Assembly: GCA_014238335.1 (NCBI GenBank)
Contig: JABABI010000008.1
Location: forward strand, 93,934-134,377
Source of the DNA: Fuerstiella sp.
GTDB lineage: Bacteria; Planctomycetota; Planctomycetia; Planctomycetales; Planctomycetaceae
Direction: 5' to 3'
Length of the DNA: 40,444 nucleotides
Program-made: the position numbers and the translations under genes
Notes under the pieces: model-generated
Database searches by the model: none
What the model was told of the DNA's origin: nothing
The model's input: only the letters and a program-made list of their open reading frames with translations
In this document: positions 8,494-15,651 of the stretch, one piece after another
Layout: every line of letters starts with the position of its first letter
How positions within the stretch are numbered: position 1 is the first letter of the stretch

Positions 8494-9579
8494 ATGGATG
8501 ATCTCCGTCGCTCACCGCTACACGACACTCATATTCAGCTGGGGGCACGGATGGTGCCTTTCGCCGGATGGGAAATGCCTGTGCAGTATGAAGGCATCAT
8601 TCCCGAAAACAGAGCCGTGCGGCAGAAGCTGGGAGTCTTCGACATCTCTCACATGGGCGAGCTGTTTGTCTCCGGTAACTCGGCTGGTTCGGCCGCAGGC
8701 TGGCTGGACACCATACTGACCAATAACGTCGCGAAGCTGAACATCGGTCAGGGACAGTACACTCTGCTCTTGAACGAAACTGGCGGAGTGATCGACGACC
8801 TGATCGTTTGTCGACAGTCCGACACGAACTACTTTCTGGTGGTGAATGCCTCCAAAGTTGAGGAAGACGTCAGCTGGATGCAGGCGAAACTTCCCGCGTC
8901 CGGTGTGACACTGACCAATCGCAGTGCTGAATTCGCGGGGCTGGCCGTCCAGGGACCGGAAGCAGTCACTGCATTTCAGACCATGTTTGGCGATTCCGCA
9001 CAGCTGCCCGAACGGTTTTGTATGTCGACAATCGCGACTGACGACGGCGACGTCATTATCTGTCGGACAGGATATACGGGCGAAGACGGTTATGAGCTGT
9101 TCTGTACGGCCGCCACAGGACCGAACTGGTGGCAGCGCTGCATCGATGCCGGCGCGGCACCTGCCGGTCTGGGAGCACGCGACTCGCTGCGACTGGAAAA
9201 GTGCTATCCGCTGAACGGCAACGACCTGTCGCCCGATCGAACTCCGCTGGAAGCCGGGCTGGCCTTTGCTGTCGACCTTCACAAGCCGGACTTCATCGGT
9301 CGTGAAACTCTGATCCGTCAGAAAACAAAAGGACTGCACCGTCGCCTGGTCGCAATCAAGCAGACAGGAAAATCTCCGTCGCCACGGGCTGGCTACCTTG
9401 TATTGTCAGGTGACAAAGAAGTCGGAACGCTCAGCAGCGGCGGAGTCTCACCGAATCTGAGGTGCGGAATCTCGATGGCGTACATCACGTCCGGTCACAA
9501 TAAGATCGGTACAGCTCTGGATGTTGAAATTCGAGGCAAGCGATTTCCGGCAGAAGTTGTGAAGAAACCATTCATTTAA
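8494..9579 (+). CDS. gcvT: aminomethyltransferase, glycine cleavage T protein
   Basis: T protein of the glycine cleavage system, 361 residues, the usual length. It transfers the aminomethyl carbon from lipoyl-H protein to tetrahydrofolate, giving 5,10-methylene-THF and ammonia. The N-terminus [19 protein letters not shown] and the following MPVQYEGI are characteristic of GcvT. Other family segments are [10 protein letters not shown], the VQGPEA block, [14 protein letters not shown], and [19 protein letters not shown], where the folate-site region lies. The C-terminal barrel carries [16 protein letters not shown]. It is first in a T-H-P cluster. No strong ribosome binding site precedes ATG 8494, but the start agrees with the conserved N-terminus. 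The 206 bases upstream contain no glycine-riboswitch pattern that I can see, only a small hairpin at 8323-8338. Confidence 0.95.
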   Translation: MDDLRRSPLHDTHIQLGARMVPFAGWEMPVQYEGIIPENRAVRQKLGVFDISHMGELFVSGNSAGSAAGWLDTILTNNVAKLNIGQGQYTLLLNETGGVIDDLIVCRQSDTNYFLVVNASKVEEDVSWMQAKLPASGVTLTNRSAEFAGLAVQGPEAVTAFQTMFGDSAQLPERFCMSTIATDDGDVIICRTGYTGEDGYELFCTAATGPNWWQRCIDAGAAPAGLGARDSLRLEKCYPLNGNDLSPDRTPLEAGLAFAVDLHKPDFIGRETLIRQKTKGLHRRLVAIKQTGKSPSPRAGYLVLSGDKEVGTLSSGGVSPNLRCGISMAYITSGHNKIGTALDVEIRGKRFPAEVVKKPFI

Positions 9580-9585
9580 CCCGGA

Positions 9586-9653
9586 GCACACATCGGCGTC
9601 GGCCCGTGTGTGCACTCGCCGAAAGGCGGCCGACGAACGATCGGTCGTCGGCC
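9586..9653 (+). promoter_or_regulatory. two consecutive stem-loops between gcvT and gcvH
   Basis: The 92-base gcvT-gcvH gap contains two perfect stems. The first is GCACACA (9586-9592) with TGTGTGC (9607-9613). The second is GGCCGACGA (9628-9636) with TCGTCGGCC (9645-9653) around an 8-base loop. No T-run follows either, and a good ribosome binding site (AAGGA at about 9660-9664) comes right after. They may stabilise or process the gcvT message, or adjust the T:H ratio; this function is inference. Confidence 0.5.
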
Positions 9654-9671
9654 TGATAAAAAGGAATTCTG

Positions 9672-10052
9672 ATGAACGTTCCCACAGAACTGAAGTACAC
9701 CGAATCTCACGAATGGGTTCGATCAGACGAAGACGACGTCGTCACCGTGGGCATTACGGATTACGCCCAACAGGAAATGACGGAACTGGTTTACGTCGAA
9801 CTGCCGGAAGTCGGCCAGAAGTTCAATGCGAAGGACGAAATCGCCGTCGTCGAGTCCGTTAAGTCGGCCAGCGACATCTACGCTCCTCTCAGTGGTGAGG
9901 TTGTCGAGATCAATGAGTCTCTCGCCGAAGATGCCGCCATCGTCAACAATTCGCCGTTCGACGACGGGTGGCTGTTCAAGCTGAACCTTTCAAATCCGTC
10001 CGAACTGGACAATCTCATGAGTGCGGACGCATATACTGCCAAGATTAGCTAG
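9672..10052 (+). CDS. gcvH: glycine cleavage system H protein (lipoyl carrier)
   Basis: Small lipoylated shuttle protein of 126 residues, the normal size. It carries the aminomethyl group from the P to the T protein and reducing equivalents to dihydrolipoamide dehydrogenase. The N-terminus (ELKYTESHEWVR) and the ITDYAQQEMTELVYVELP block are typical of GcvH. The lipoyl attachment lysine is K64 in VESVKSASDIYAP, followed by GEVVEIN and a conserved DGWLFKL near the C-terminus. AAAAAGGA eight to nine bases before ATG 9672 is a strong ribosome binding site. It lies 92 bases after gcvT. The dihydrolipoamide dehydrogenase (L protein) is not in this window. Confidence 0.96.
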   Translation: MNVPTELKYTESHEWVRSDEDDVVTVGITDYAQQEMTELVYVELPEVGQKFNAKDEIAVVESVKSASDIYAPLSGEVVEINESLAEDAAIVNNSPFDDGWLFKLNLSNPSELDNLMSADAYTAKIS

Positions 10053-10099
10053 TGCTTCGTCAATGCCCAAAAGTGAGCGTTGAATCAATCGCTGGCCAC

Positions 10100-10245
10100 G
10101 TGTGCCACTGGCGATTTTCGTCTTGTTCCCAGGCTCCAGCCGGGGAACACATATCCGCGAAGCTCCGCTTCGCTACAGGACATCGCATCATCGATCACGT
10201 GCAGAGCTGCGAGGACATGCGGTCCCAAACTGAAGTTTGGGACCG
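10100..10245. repeat. composite palindromic element between gcvH and gcvP
   Basis: This intergenic segment contains three hairpins in a row. Arms of 11 bases with one mismatch pair at 10125-10135 and 10138-10148 (GTTCCCAGGCT / AGCCGGGGAAC). Seven-base perfect arms pair at 10157-10163 and 10167-10173 (GCGAAGC / GCTTCGC). Twelve-base perfect arms pair at 10220-10231 and 10234-10245 (CGGTCCCAAACT / AGTTTGGGACCG). It begins with GTGTGCCACTGGC at 10100-10112, which recurs at 13599. The arrangement suggests a mosaic of short dispersed repeats inserted into the gcv operon. I see no gene inside it, although a frame from TTG 10080 runs through it. Confidence 0.65.
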
Positions 10246-10283
10246 AGCACAAACCAATCTCACTGCCATCCAAACATCACTTC

Positions 10284-13133
10284 ATGTCAACAACCCTTGA
10301 TTGCGTTACACAAAACATGTCTTCTCAAGCGACCTTTCCACGCCGCCACCTGGGAGTTGCTCCCGATGTTGCCGAGCAGATGGCTGCTGAAATCGGATTT
10401 GATTCCGTCCGGCAGCTGGTGGACGCAGCAGTTCCCGACAGCATTCGCCGACGGCAGCCCTTCGACCTGCCGGTAGCCAAAAGCGAAACCGGGGCGCTGG
10501 CGGAGTTGAAGCAGATCATGAGCCGCAATCAGGTATGCCGTTCGCTGATTGGCATGGGCTACCACGACTGCATCACTCCGTCCGTCATTCTGCGTAACAT
10601 TCTGGAAAACCCGGGCTGGTACACCGCTTACACGCCCTATCAGCCTGAGATCTCTCAGGGACGCCTGGAAGCGTGTCTGAACTTCCAGACAATGATAACA
10701 GAACTCAGCGGTCTGGACGTCGCCAATGCCTCACTGCTGGACGAAGGGACCGCTGCCGCCGAAGCGATGAGCATGTGCGCGGCCGGAAATCGAAATGCGA
10801 AGACGTTCTTCGTATCCGCGGGCTGTCATCCTCAAACGATCGCCGTGCTGCAGACGCGAGCCGAACCGATTGGTGTTAAGATCGTAGTCGGCAACCATGA
10901 CGACTACGAATTTGTCGATGGCGTCTTCGGAGCCCTGGTTCAGTATCCGGAGACCAGCGGCAGCATCTGTGATTTTACCTCATTCACGGAACGTGCTCAT
11001 GCAGCGCGAGTCAAGGTCGTGGCCGCTGCCGATCTGCTGGCCCTGACGGTCCTGCAGCCACCAGGGCAATGGGGAGCCGACATCGCGATTGGTAACAGCC
11101 AGCGATTCGGCGTACCGCTGGGTTTCGGGGGACCTCATGCGGCATGGATCGCCTGTACGGACAAACTAAAACGCAAGCTGCCGGGGCGGCTGGTCGGAGT
11201 GTCAAGAGACGCCAACGGTAAACCCGCCTACCGACTGGCTCTGCAGACTCGCGAACAGCATATTCGTCGAGACAAAGCGACCAGCAATATCTGTACGGCT
11301 CAGGTCCTGCTGGGCGTTGTGGCATCGATGTACGCCGTCTACCACGGTCCACAAGGACTGCGAAAGATCGCAGACCGGATTCATCTGCAGACCAGAATCC
11401 TGGCACAATCACTTTCTGCTGCAGGGTACGAACTGCGACACACAGACTTCTTCGACACCATTCGACTGGCCCACGAAGACACTGACGGGGTCGTAACCAA
11501 AACCTGCGAAGCTGGATTCAATCTGCGGAGCTTTGACAACGGCGACATCGGCATCACGCTGGACGAACAGACGACAGATGCGGAAGTTGACAGTCTCCTG
11601 GAATTACTCGGTGCGAACCGGACAGCACCCGCCGAGTCAGCAGGCTTCGGTCTCAATGAAAGTCGCAAAGACGATTTTCTTTCGCAGCCGGTATTCAACA
11701 GCTACCACACAGAAACGGAGATGATGCGATATCTGCATCGTCTGGAATCCAAAGACCTGGCCCTGAACACCAGTATGATTCCGCTGGGTTCCTGCACCAT
11801 GAAACTGAATGCGGCGGCCGAAATGATGCCGATCAGCTGGCCTGAGGTAAATGCGATACATCCGTTCGCCCCACGCGAGCAGTGGACCGGGTACTCAGAA
11901 ATGATTTCTCAACTGGCATCATGGCTCGCGCAGTGCACCGGATTTCATACCGTGTCGTTGCAGCCGAATGCCGGATCCCAGGGAGAGTACGCGGGACTGC
12001 TGGCGATACGAGCCTTCCACAAGGCAAATGGTCAGGGACATCGCAGCATCTGCCTGATCCCCACCTCCGCACACGGCACAAACCCTGCCAGCGCTGTGAT
12101 GGCAGGCATGAAAGTTGTCGCTGTCGACTGCGATGACGAAGGCAATATCGACATTCTCAGTCTGAAAGCGAAAGCTGCTGAGCACGCAGAGAACCTGTCA
12201 ACATTGATGGTCACCTACCCGTCGACTCACGGCGTGTTTGAAGAAGGTATTCGCGACATCTGTCAGATCATCCACGACAACGGCGGCCAGGTTTACATGG
12301 ACGGAGCCAACCTGAACGCTCAGCTGGGCCTCTGCTCCCCGGGAGAAATCGGTGCCGACGTCTGTCATCTTAATCTGCACAAAACGTTCTGCATTCCTCA
12401 TGGCGGCGGCGGTCCGGGCGTTGGGCCGATTGGTGTCGCTGAACACCTGGCCAGGTATCTGCCGGGACATCCCGTTCACCTGAGTGACAATATCGGCCCT
12501 GTCAGCGCAGCACCGTATGGCAGTGCCAGCATCCTCACGATTTCATGGATGTATATCGCCATGATGGGACCCGACGGCCTGACGGAAGCGACTCGCATCG
12601 CCATCCTTAATGCCAACTACATCGCCGGCCGACTGCAGCCTTATTTCCCCGTCCTCTATCGAGGAGCGAAGAGTCTGGTGGCCCATGAATGCATTCTCGA
12701 CCTGCGGCCGTTCAAGGAAGACACGGGAGTGGAAGTTGAAGACGTGGCAAAACGACTGATGGATTACGGCTTTCACGCACCCACGATGTCGTGGCCCGTA
12801 CCGGGTACGCTGATGATTGAACCCACGGAAAGTGAATCTAAAGCAGAGCTGGACCGGTTCTGCGACGCGATGATTCTGATCCACGGCGAAATGATGGATA
12901 TACGTGATGGTCGACGCTCGCGCGAAGACAATGCTCTCAAGCATGCACCACACGCAGCCGAGGTGCTGCTGTCGGACAACTGGAACCACGCTTATTCACG
13001 AGAACACGCGGCCTATCCGGCCGCATGGCTGAAGGACTTTAAATACTGGCCACCCGTCAGCCGAGTCGACAACGTGTACGGTGACCGACACCTTGTGTGC
13101 ACCTGTCCAGACCTTGAGTCTCTGGCTGACTAG
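10284..13133 (+). CDS. gcvP: glycine dehydrogenase (decarboxylating), glycine cleavage P protein, single-chain type
   Basis: PLP-dependent P protein that decarboxylates glycine and loads the aminomethyl group onto lipoyl-GcvH. It is the fused P1+P2 type of about 940-950 residues, the normal length. With ATG 10284 the protein has 949 residues; ATG 10317 (after 11 residues) is equally possible because the conserved part begins at FPRRHLGV. The N-terminal half shows [21 protein letters not shown] and [14 protein letters not shown]; the C-terminal half shows [13 protein letters not shown] and the PLP lysine K700 in [18 protein letters not shown]. The frame is open further upstream to TTG 10080, but those residues are encoded by the palindromic element and are not P-protein-like. 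The gap to gcvH is 231 bases, so gcvP may also have its own promoter. Confidence 0.95.
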   Translation: MSTTLDCVTQNMSSQATFPRRHLGVAPDVAEQMAAEIGFDSVRQLVDAAVPDSIRRRQPFDLPVAKSETGALAELKQIMSRNQVCRSLIGMGYHDCITPSVILRNILENPGWYTAYTPYQPEISQGRLEACLNFQTMITELSGLDVANASLLDEGTAAAEAMSMCAAGNRNAKTFFVSAGCHPQTIAVLQTRAEPIGVKIVVGNHDDYEFVDGVFGALVQYPETSGSICDFTSFTERAHAARVKVVAAADLLALTVLQPPGQWGADIAIGNSQRFGVPLGFGGPHAAWIACTDKLKRKLPGRLVGVSRDANGKPAYRLALQTREQHIRRDKATSNICTAQVLLGVVASMYAVYHGPQGLRKIADRIHLQTRILAQSLSAAGYELRHTDFFDTIRLAHEDTDGVVTKTCEAGFNLRSFDNGDIGITLDEQTTDAEVDSLLELLGANRTAPAESAGFGLNESRKDDFLSQPVFNSYHTETEMMRYLHRLESKDLALNTSMIPLGSCTMKLNAAAEMMPISWPEVNAIHPFAPREQWTGYSEMISQLASWLAQCTGFHTVSLQPNAGSQGEYAGLLAIRAFHKANGQGHRSICLIPTSAHGTNPASAVMAGMKVVAVDCDDEGNIDILSLKAKAAEHAENLSTLMVTYPSTHGVFEEGIRDICQIIHDNGGQVYMDGANLNAQLGLCSPGEIGADVCHLNLHKTFCIPHGGGGPGVGPIGVAEHLARYLPGHPVHLSDNIGPVSAAPYGSASILTISWMYIAMMGPDGLTEATRIAILNANYIAGRLQPYFPVLYRGAKSLVAHECILDLRPFKEDTGVEVEDVAKRLMDYGFHAPTMSWPVPGTLMIEPTESESKAELDRFCDAMILIHGEMMDIRDGRRSREDNALKHAPHAAEVLLSDNWNHAYSREHAAYPAAWLKDFKYWPPVSRVDNVYGDRHLVCTCPDLESLAD

Positions 13134-13281
13134 AGCACTTTTCGAGATCACGTGGCTCGTTCGGGCTCGTGGGAAGCACACAGAGCAAACCGGAGAACGT
13201 CTTTCGCGGCCACGACTCAGCGTAACACGCTGTAACAATGCCTGTCCGATACGAGACCTTGACCAAAACGAAACACCTGCC

Positions 13282-13575
13282 ATGACCGTCGACGAACTCC
13301 TGGCTTCCGCCCAGTCTGATGCTCAGCCTCCGTCCGAACTCAGCGCCGAACTGGAATCTCTGTGGCACATTAAAGCTGGCCACTGGGACACCGCTCACGA
13401 TATCGCGCAGGACATCCGGACTCCGATGGGATCATGGATTCACGCCTTGCTGCACCTGATCGAAGGCGACATCGGCAACGCCGATTACTGGTTCAACAGG
13501 TCCGGGAAGCCTAACTGCACCACAGATCAGATTGATTCTCTGTGGAACGAAATTACCGCCGAGTCGCTGGCTTAG
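13282..13575 (+). CDS. small conserved-looking protein of unknown function, 97 residues
   Basis: Soluble, acidic, helical protein without signal or membrane segment. I cannot assign a function. The core SLWHIKAGHWDTAHDIAQDI...GSWIHALLHLIEGD...NADYWFNRSGKP has the regular Trp/His pattern of a conserved helical-repeat protein (reminiscent of a single tetratricopeptide-like unit). I chose ATG 13282 because the frame upstream (open from 13081) would encode a stretch of low quality overlapping the gcvP end, and the text EL..ES..H at the start reads as a natural N-terminus. It follows gcvP by 148 bases on the same strand. Its stop TAG at 13573-13575 abuts the decayed oxidoreductase region. Confidence 0.7.
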   Translation: MTVDELLASAQSDAQPPSELSAELESLWHIKAGHWDTAHDIAQDIRTPMGSWIHALLHLIEGDIGNADYWFNRSGKPNCTTDQIDSLWNEITAESLA

Positions 13576-14289
13576 GTGCACGGTCAGTTTTTTCCGGCGT
13601 GTGCCACTGGCTCCGCCGGTGTGGTTGACGAACCGGCGGCAGACGGTGTCGTCCCGGCGCTTAGTTCGCCTGGTCTTGTCAGTCTGCGCCGCAGTATCTT
13701 TCGAGGCGCAGCGGCCAGTGCATATGGCAAGCGACTGCGCTGGGATGCGGAAACGAAATACCGCCCCAACCTTAACGGGTCCATCTTGTCGCGCAATCAA
13801 TTGCTCAATGAGGGCGTCGAGGTGTTTCAGGATCGCTCGAACAAAACAACTGATATTCTGCATGAATACTTTGTCCCCCGGGAACATATCGCGGCCTTTG
13901 TACAGGATCTGCGGACTATCATTCCCGACCATGGAGGCAACCTGCTGAACGTCACCGTCCGGAGCGTGGAGTCCGACTCCGACACGTTCCTGTGTTACGC
14001 CGACGGACCGATGTTGGCGCTGGTCATGCTCTTCAATCACGAACGCACGATGGTCGCCGACGAACAAATGAGGTCCATGACATCGGCAATGATTGAGGCC
14101 GTGCTGCGCCGAAAAGGCCGCTACTACCTTCCCTGTCGCCTGCATGCCACGCCGGAACAATTTCGACGAGCCTATCCGCAGGCGCTGGAATTTTTTGAGT
14201 TGAAACGCAAATACGATCCGCGCGAACTGTTTCAGAACGAATTCTACATTGAATACGGACGGAAAAATGTGGGCACGCAACCGAACTGA
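13576..14289 (+). pseudogene. C-terminal half of an FAD-linked oxidoreductase (GlcD/gulonolactone-oxidase-like), truncated
   Basis: The open frame begins with GTG directly after the previous stop, but its first 30 or so residues (13576 to about 13670) are unrelated to any enzyme. From about residue 33 it reads as the C-terminal half of an FAD-binding oxidoreductase: KRLRWDAE, SRNQLLNEG, TTDILHEYFVPREHI, and the final block RRKGRYYLPCRLHATPEQF with a YDP.ELFQNEFY tail that is highly typical of this family's C-terminus. The whole N-terminal PCMH-type FAD-binding domain (some 220-250 residues) is missing, so the product cannot bind FAD in the family's usual way. The end overlaps the start of an aminotransferase remnant by 23 bases, preserving an old operon junction. 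It may be transcribed, but I regard it as a relic. Confidence 0.7.
13599..13621. repeat. short palindrome at the broken edge of the oxidoreductase remnant
   Basis: GTGTGCCACTGGC at 13599-13611 is identical to 10100-10112. Here CACTGGC (13605-13611) pairs with GCCGGTG (13615-13621) through one G-U pair around the loop TCC. It lies between the end of the small upstream gene and the first recognisable oxidoreductase residues, exactly where the missing N-terminal half should join. Confidence 0.5.
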
Positions 14290-14735
14290 CATTGGATGGA
14301 GTGACCTGATCGCAGGTCTGGCATACCTGTTTTTGCCAGCGCCTCCACCGACCTCCGACGGGCTGATTGGCGAATAGGCCTATCCGCATTCCGGCGCGTC
14401 AGGACGACTGCTCGCCTGCCTCACCGAACGCAGCGGTTCCGATCTGCTGTTGAAGGCCCTGGCATGGCCCCGGAAAGACGAAATTCTTGTGCCCGCCGTC
14501 ACGATCAACGACATGGTGCGGATCCTTGAAGATCACGACGTTGTGCCGCACAGGATTTGACACAACCACTGGCGCGGCGCTCGGTCCTGTTGAGCCGCCG
14601 GGCGACCGGCCCGAACTTGACCCTGCAGTCGCCCGACAGTCACTCGCCAGAGCACTCCACCTGACGGTTTACCCCAGGATGCCCGACGGCGAGATTGAAC
14701 GAATCGGGCAGGCCATCATGAAGATGTTGCCCTGA
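14267..14735 (+). pseudogene. DegT/DnrJ/EryC1/StrS-type aminotransferase remnant with internal deletion
   Basis: An ATG at 14267 starts a frame reading MWARNRTDIGWSDLIAGLAY, broken by TAG at 14375-14377. It continues in the same frame with LTERSGSDLLLKALAWP and DEILVPAVTINDMVRILEDH until TGA at 14558-14560. This matches the N-terminal part of DegT-family PLP enzymes (the GSDALL-LAL...DEVLVPA.T pattern). In another frame 14610-14735 encodes ALHLTVYPRMPDGEIERIG plus a short tail, the typical C-terminus of the same family. About 250 central residues, including the PLP lysine, are absent. One stop codon, one frame change and a large deletion make this a clear pseudogene. The family uses PLP to aminate sugars or related compounds. 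Confidence 0.65.
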
Positions 14736-15114
14736 AGACGCACATCTTCGCCAATTGAGTCATCACCACTCGATAACTTTCAGCTTAATTGGAAATGAGC
14801 AAGCATCGTGGGGTTCGTGCCTGTTATTGCGGCGCCCTCTTCAGTCTACAGAATAAAACACCCGCCTAACCATCATCGCAATGATGCGGCAGCAAAATGT
14901 CGTGGACGCACTGCCAGTCGTTTAGAAGTAAGAGACTCCTGCCAGGAATGAGTCACCGCTGAAGTTGCCTTCGAGCAATCTTCTCTGGAAATGTAAACGA
15001 TTTATGCAGGCGTCACCTGCTTCTGAAAACCAACCGAACGATGCTGGCGGAGAAACGCTGTCATGAGTCCATTCTGCCCGCACGAAACACAAAAAACATA
15101 CCGATGAGCTACCT
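14736..15114. other. non-coding stretch downstream of the decayed cluster
   Basis: No gene was recognised. A small perfect hairpin CATCAT-CGCA-ATGATG lies at 14871-14886. The segment around 14865-14934 starts with GCCTAAC and superficially looks like an integron attC site, which I rejected. Composition is somewhat more A/T-rich than neighbouring genes. Confidence 0.4.
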
Positions 15115-15309
15115 GTGGATTACTCCGGACATCATTGCAGGAGGGATCGTTGCCGGACGTTTTTTCCTGAACGATACGTTGAAAAATTCAATGCGGTCTC
15201 GTCTATACCTATACCGCGCGAAGGCGGCTGGGCAGCTCTGGCGAATTACCAGCGACATCTGATGACGCGAAAAATGATGAAGAGCGTTGAGAAGCTGCCG
15301 GATCGATAA
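15115..15309 (+). pseudogene. possible short coding remnant, unidentified
   Basis: An open frame of 64 residues whose second half (EKFNAVSSIPIPREGGWAAL, then ANYQRHLMTRKMMKSVEKLP) has the amino-acid texture of real protein, while its first part is Cys/Arg/His-rich and looks random. There is no ribosome binding site and no family that I recognise. It lies within a region full of gene fragments, so a relic is more likely than a functional gene. Confidence 0.25.
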
Positions 15310-15333
15310 TCTGCAAACGGTTCATGCCGGATG

Positions 15334-15600
15334 TCAATTCACGTTGAATGCCGCGACGGACGTTCGTCCTGGCAACTGGATGGTTTCCATGTTTCGCGCG
15401 ACGATGGTGGTCAGCAGAGCCGTGCCAGAGCCGTGCGGAAGGGGCTGAAAATCCAAATAGATATGGTCGCCGCGACTCTCGATGTCGACGCTGTTTGACG
15501 AATGTCAACAGCGGACACTTCTTCTGATAACGCCCGTATGCGTTTTCTGGCGGCGACGTGCCTTCAGCGAAATAGCCTTGCCGGTGTGTGCTGAAATATT
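15334..15600 (-). pseudogene. probable C-terminal protein fragment with frameshift, unidentified
   Basis: On the minus strand, about 15497 down to TGA 15334-15336 encodes VDIESRGDHIYLDFQPLPHG, then SGTALLTTIVARNMETIQLP and a short tail ending AAFNVN. This reads like the end of a genuine protein. Just upstream, in a different frame, GYFAEGTSPPENAYGRYQKK (about 15575-15516) also reads as protein, and a stop separates the two in the downstream frame. The pattern suggests one gene broken by a frameshift. I do not recognise the family. It sits immediately downstream of the dsbD-like gene on the same strand. Confidence 0.35.
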
Positions 15601-15651
15601 AATGCAAAACCACTGCAAACGACGCCGCACTTGTGCCGTCAGCCGTGTGAA

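Noticed and set aside
10080..10283. Upstream extension of gcvP from TTG 10080 (68 extra residues)
   Set aside because: The extra residues are encoded by palindromic repeats, do not look like P protein, and ATG 10284 or 10317 gives the normal length.
13081..13281. Longer version of the small protein gene starting inside the gcvP end
   Set aside because: The extension overlaps gcvP in another frame and reads as random sequence rich in Arg, Thr and Cys.
14865..14934. attC-like integron recombination site (GCCTAAC ... GTTTAGA)
   Set aside because: The right-hand box does not fit the GTTRRRY rule, the inner boxes do not pair properly, and there is no integrase or cassette array.
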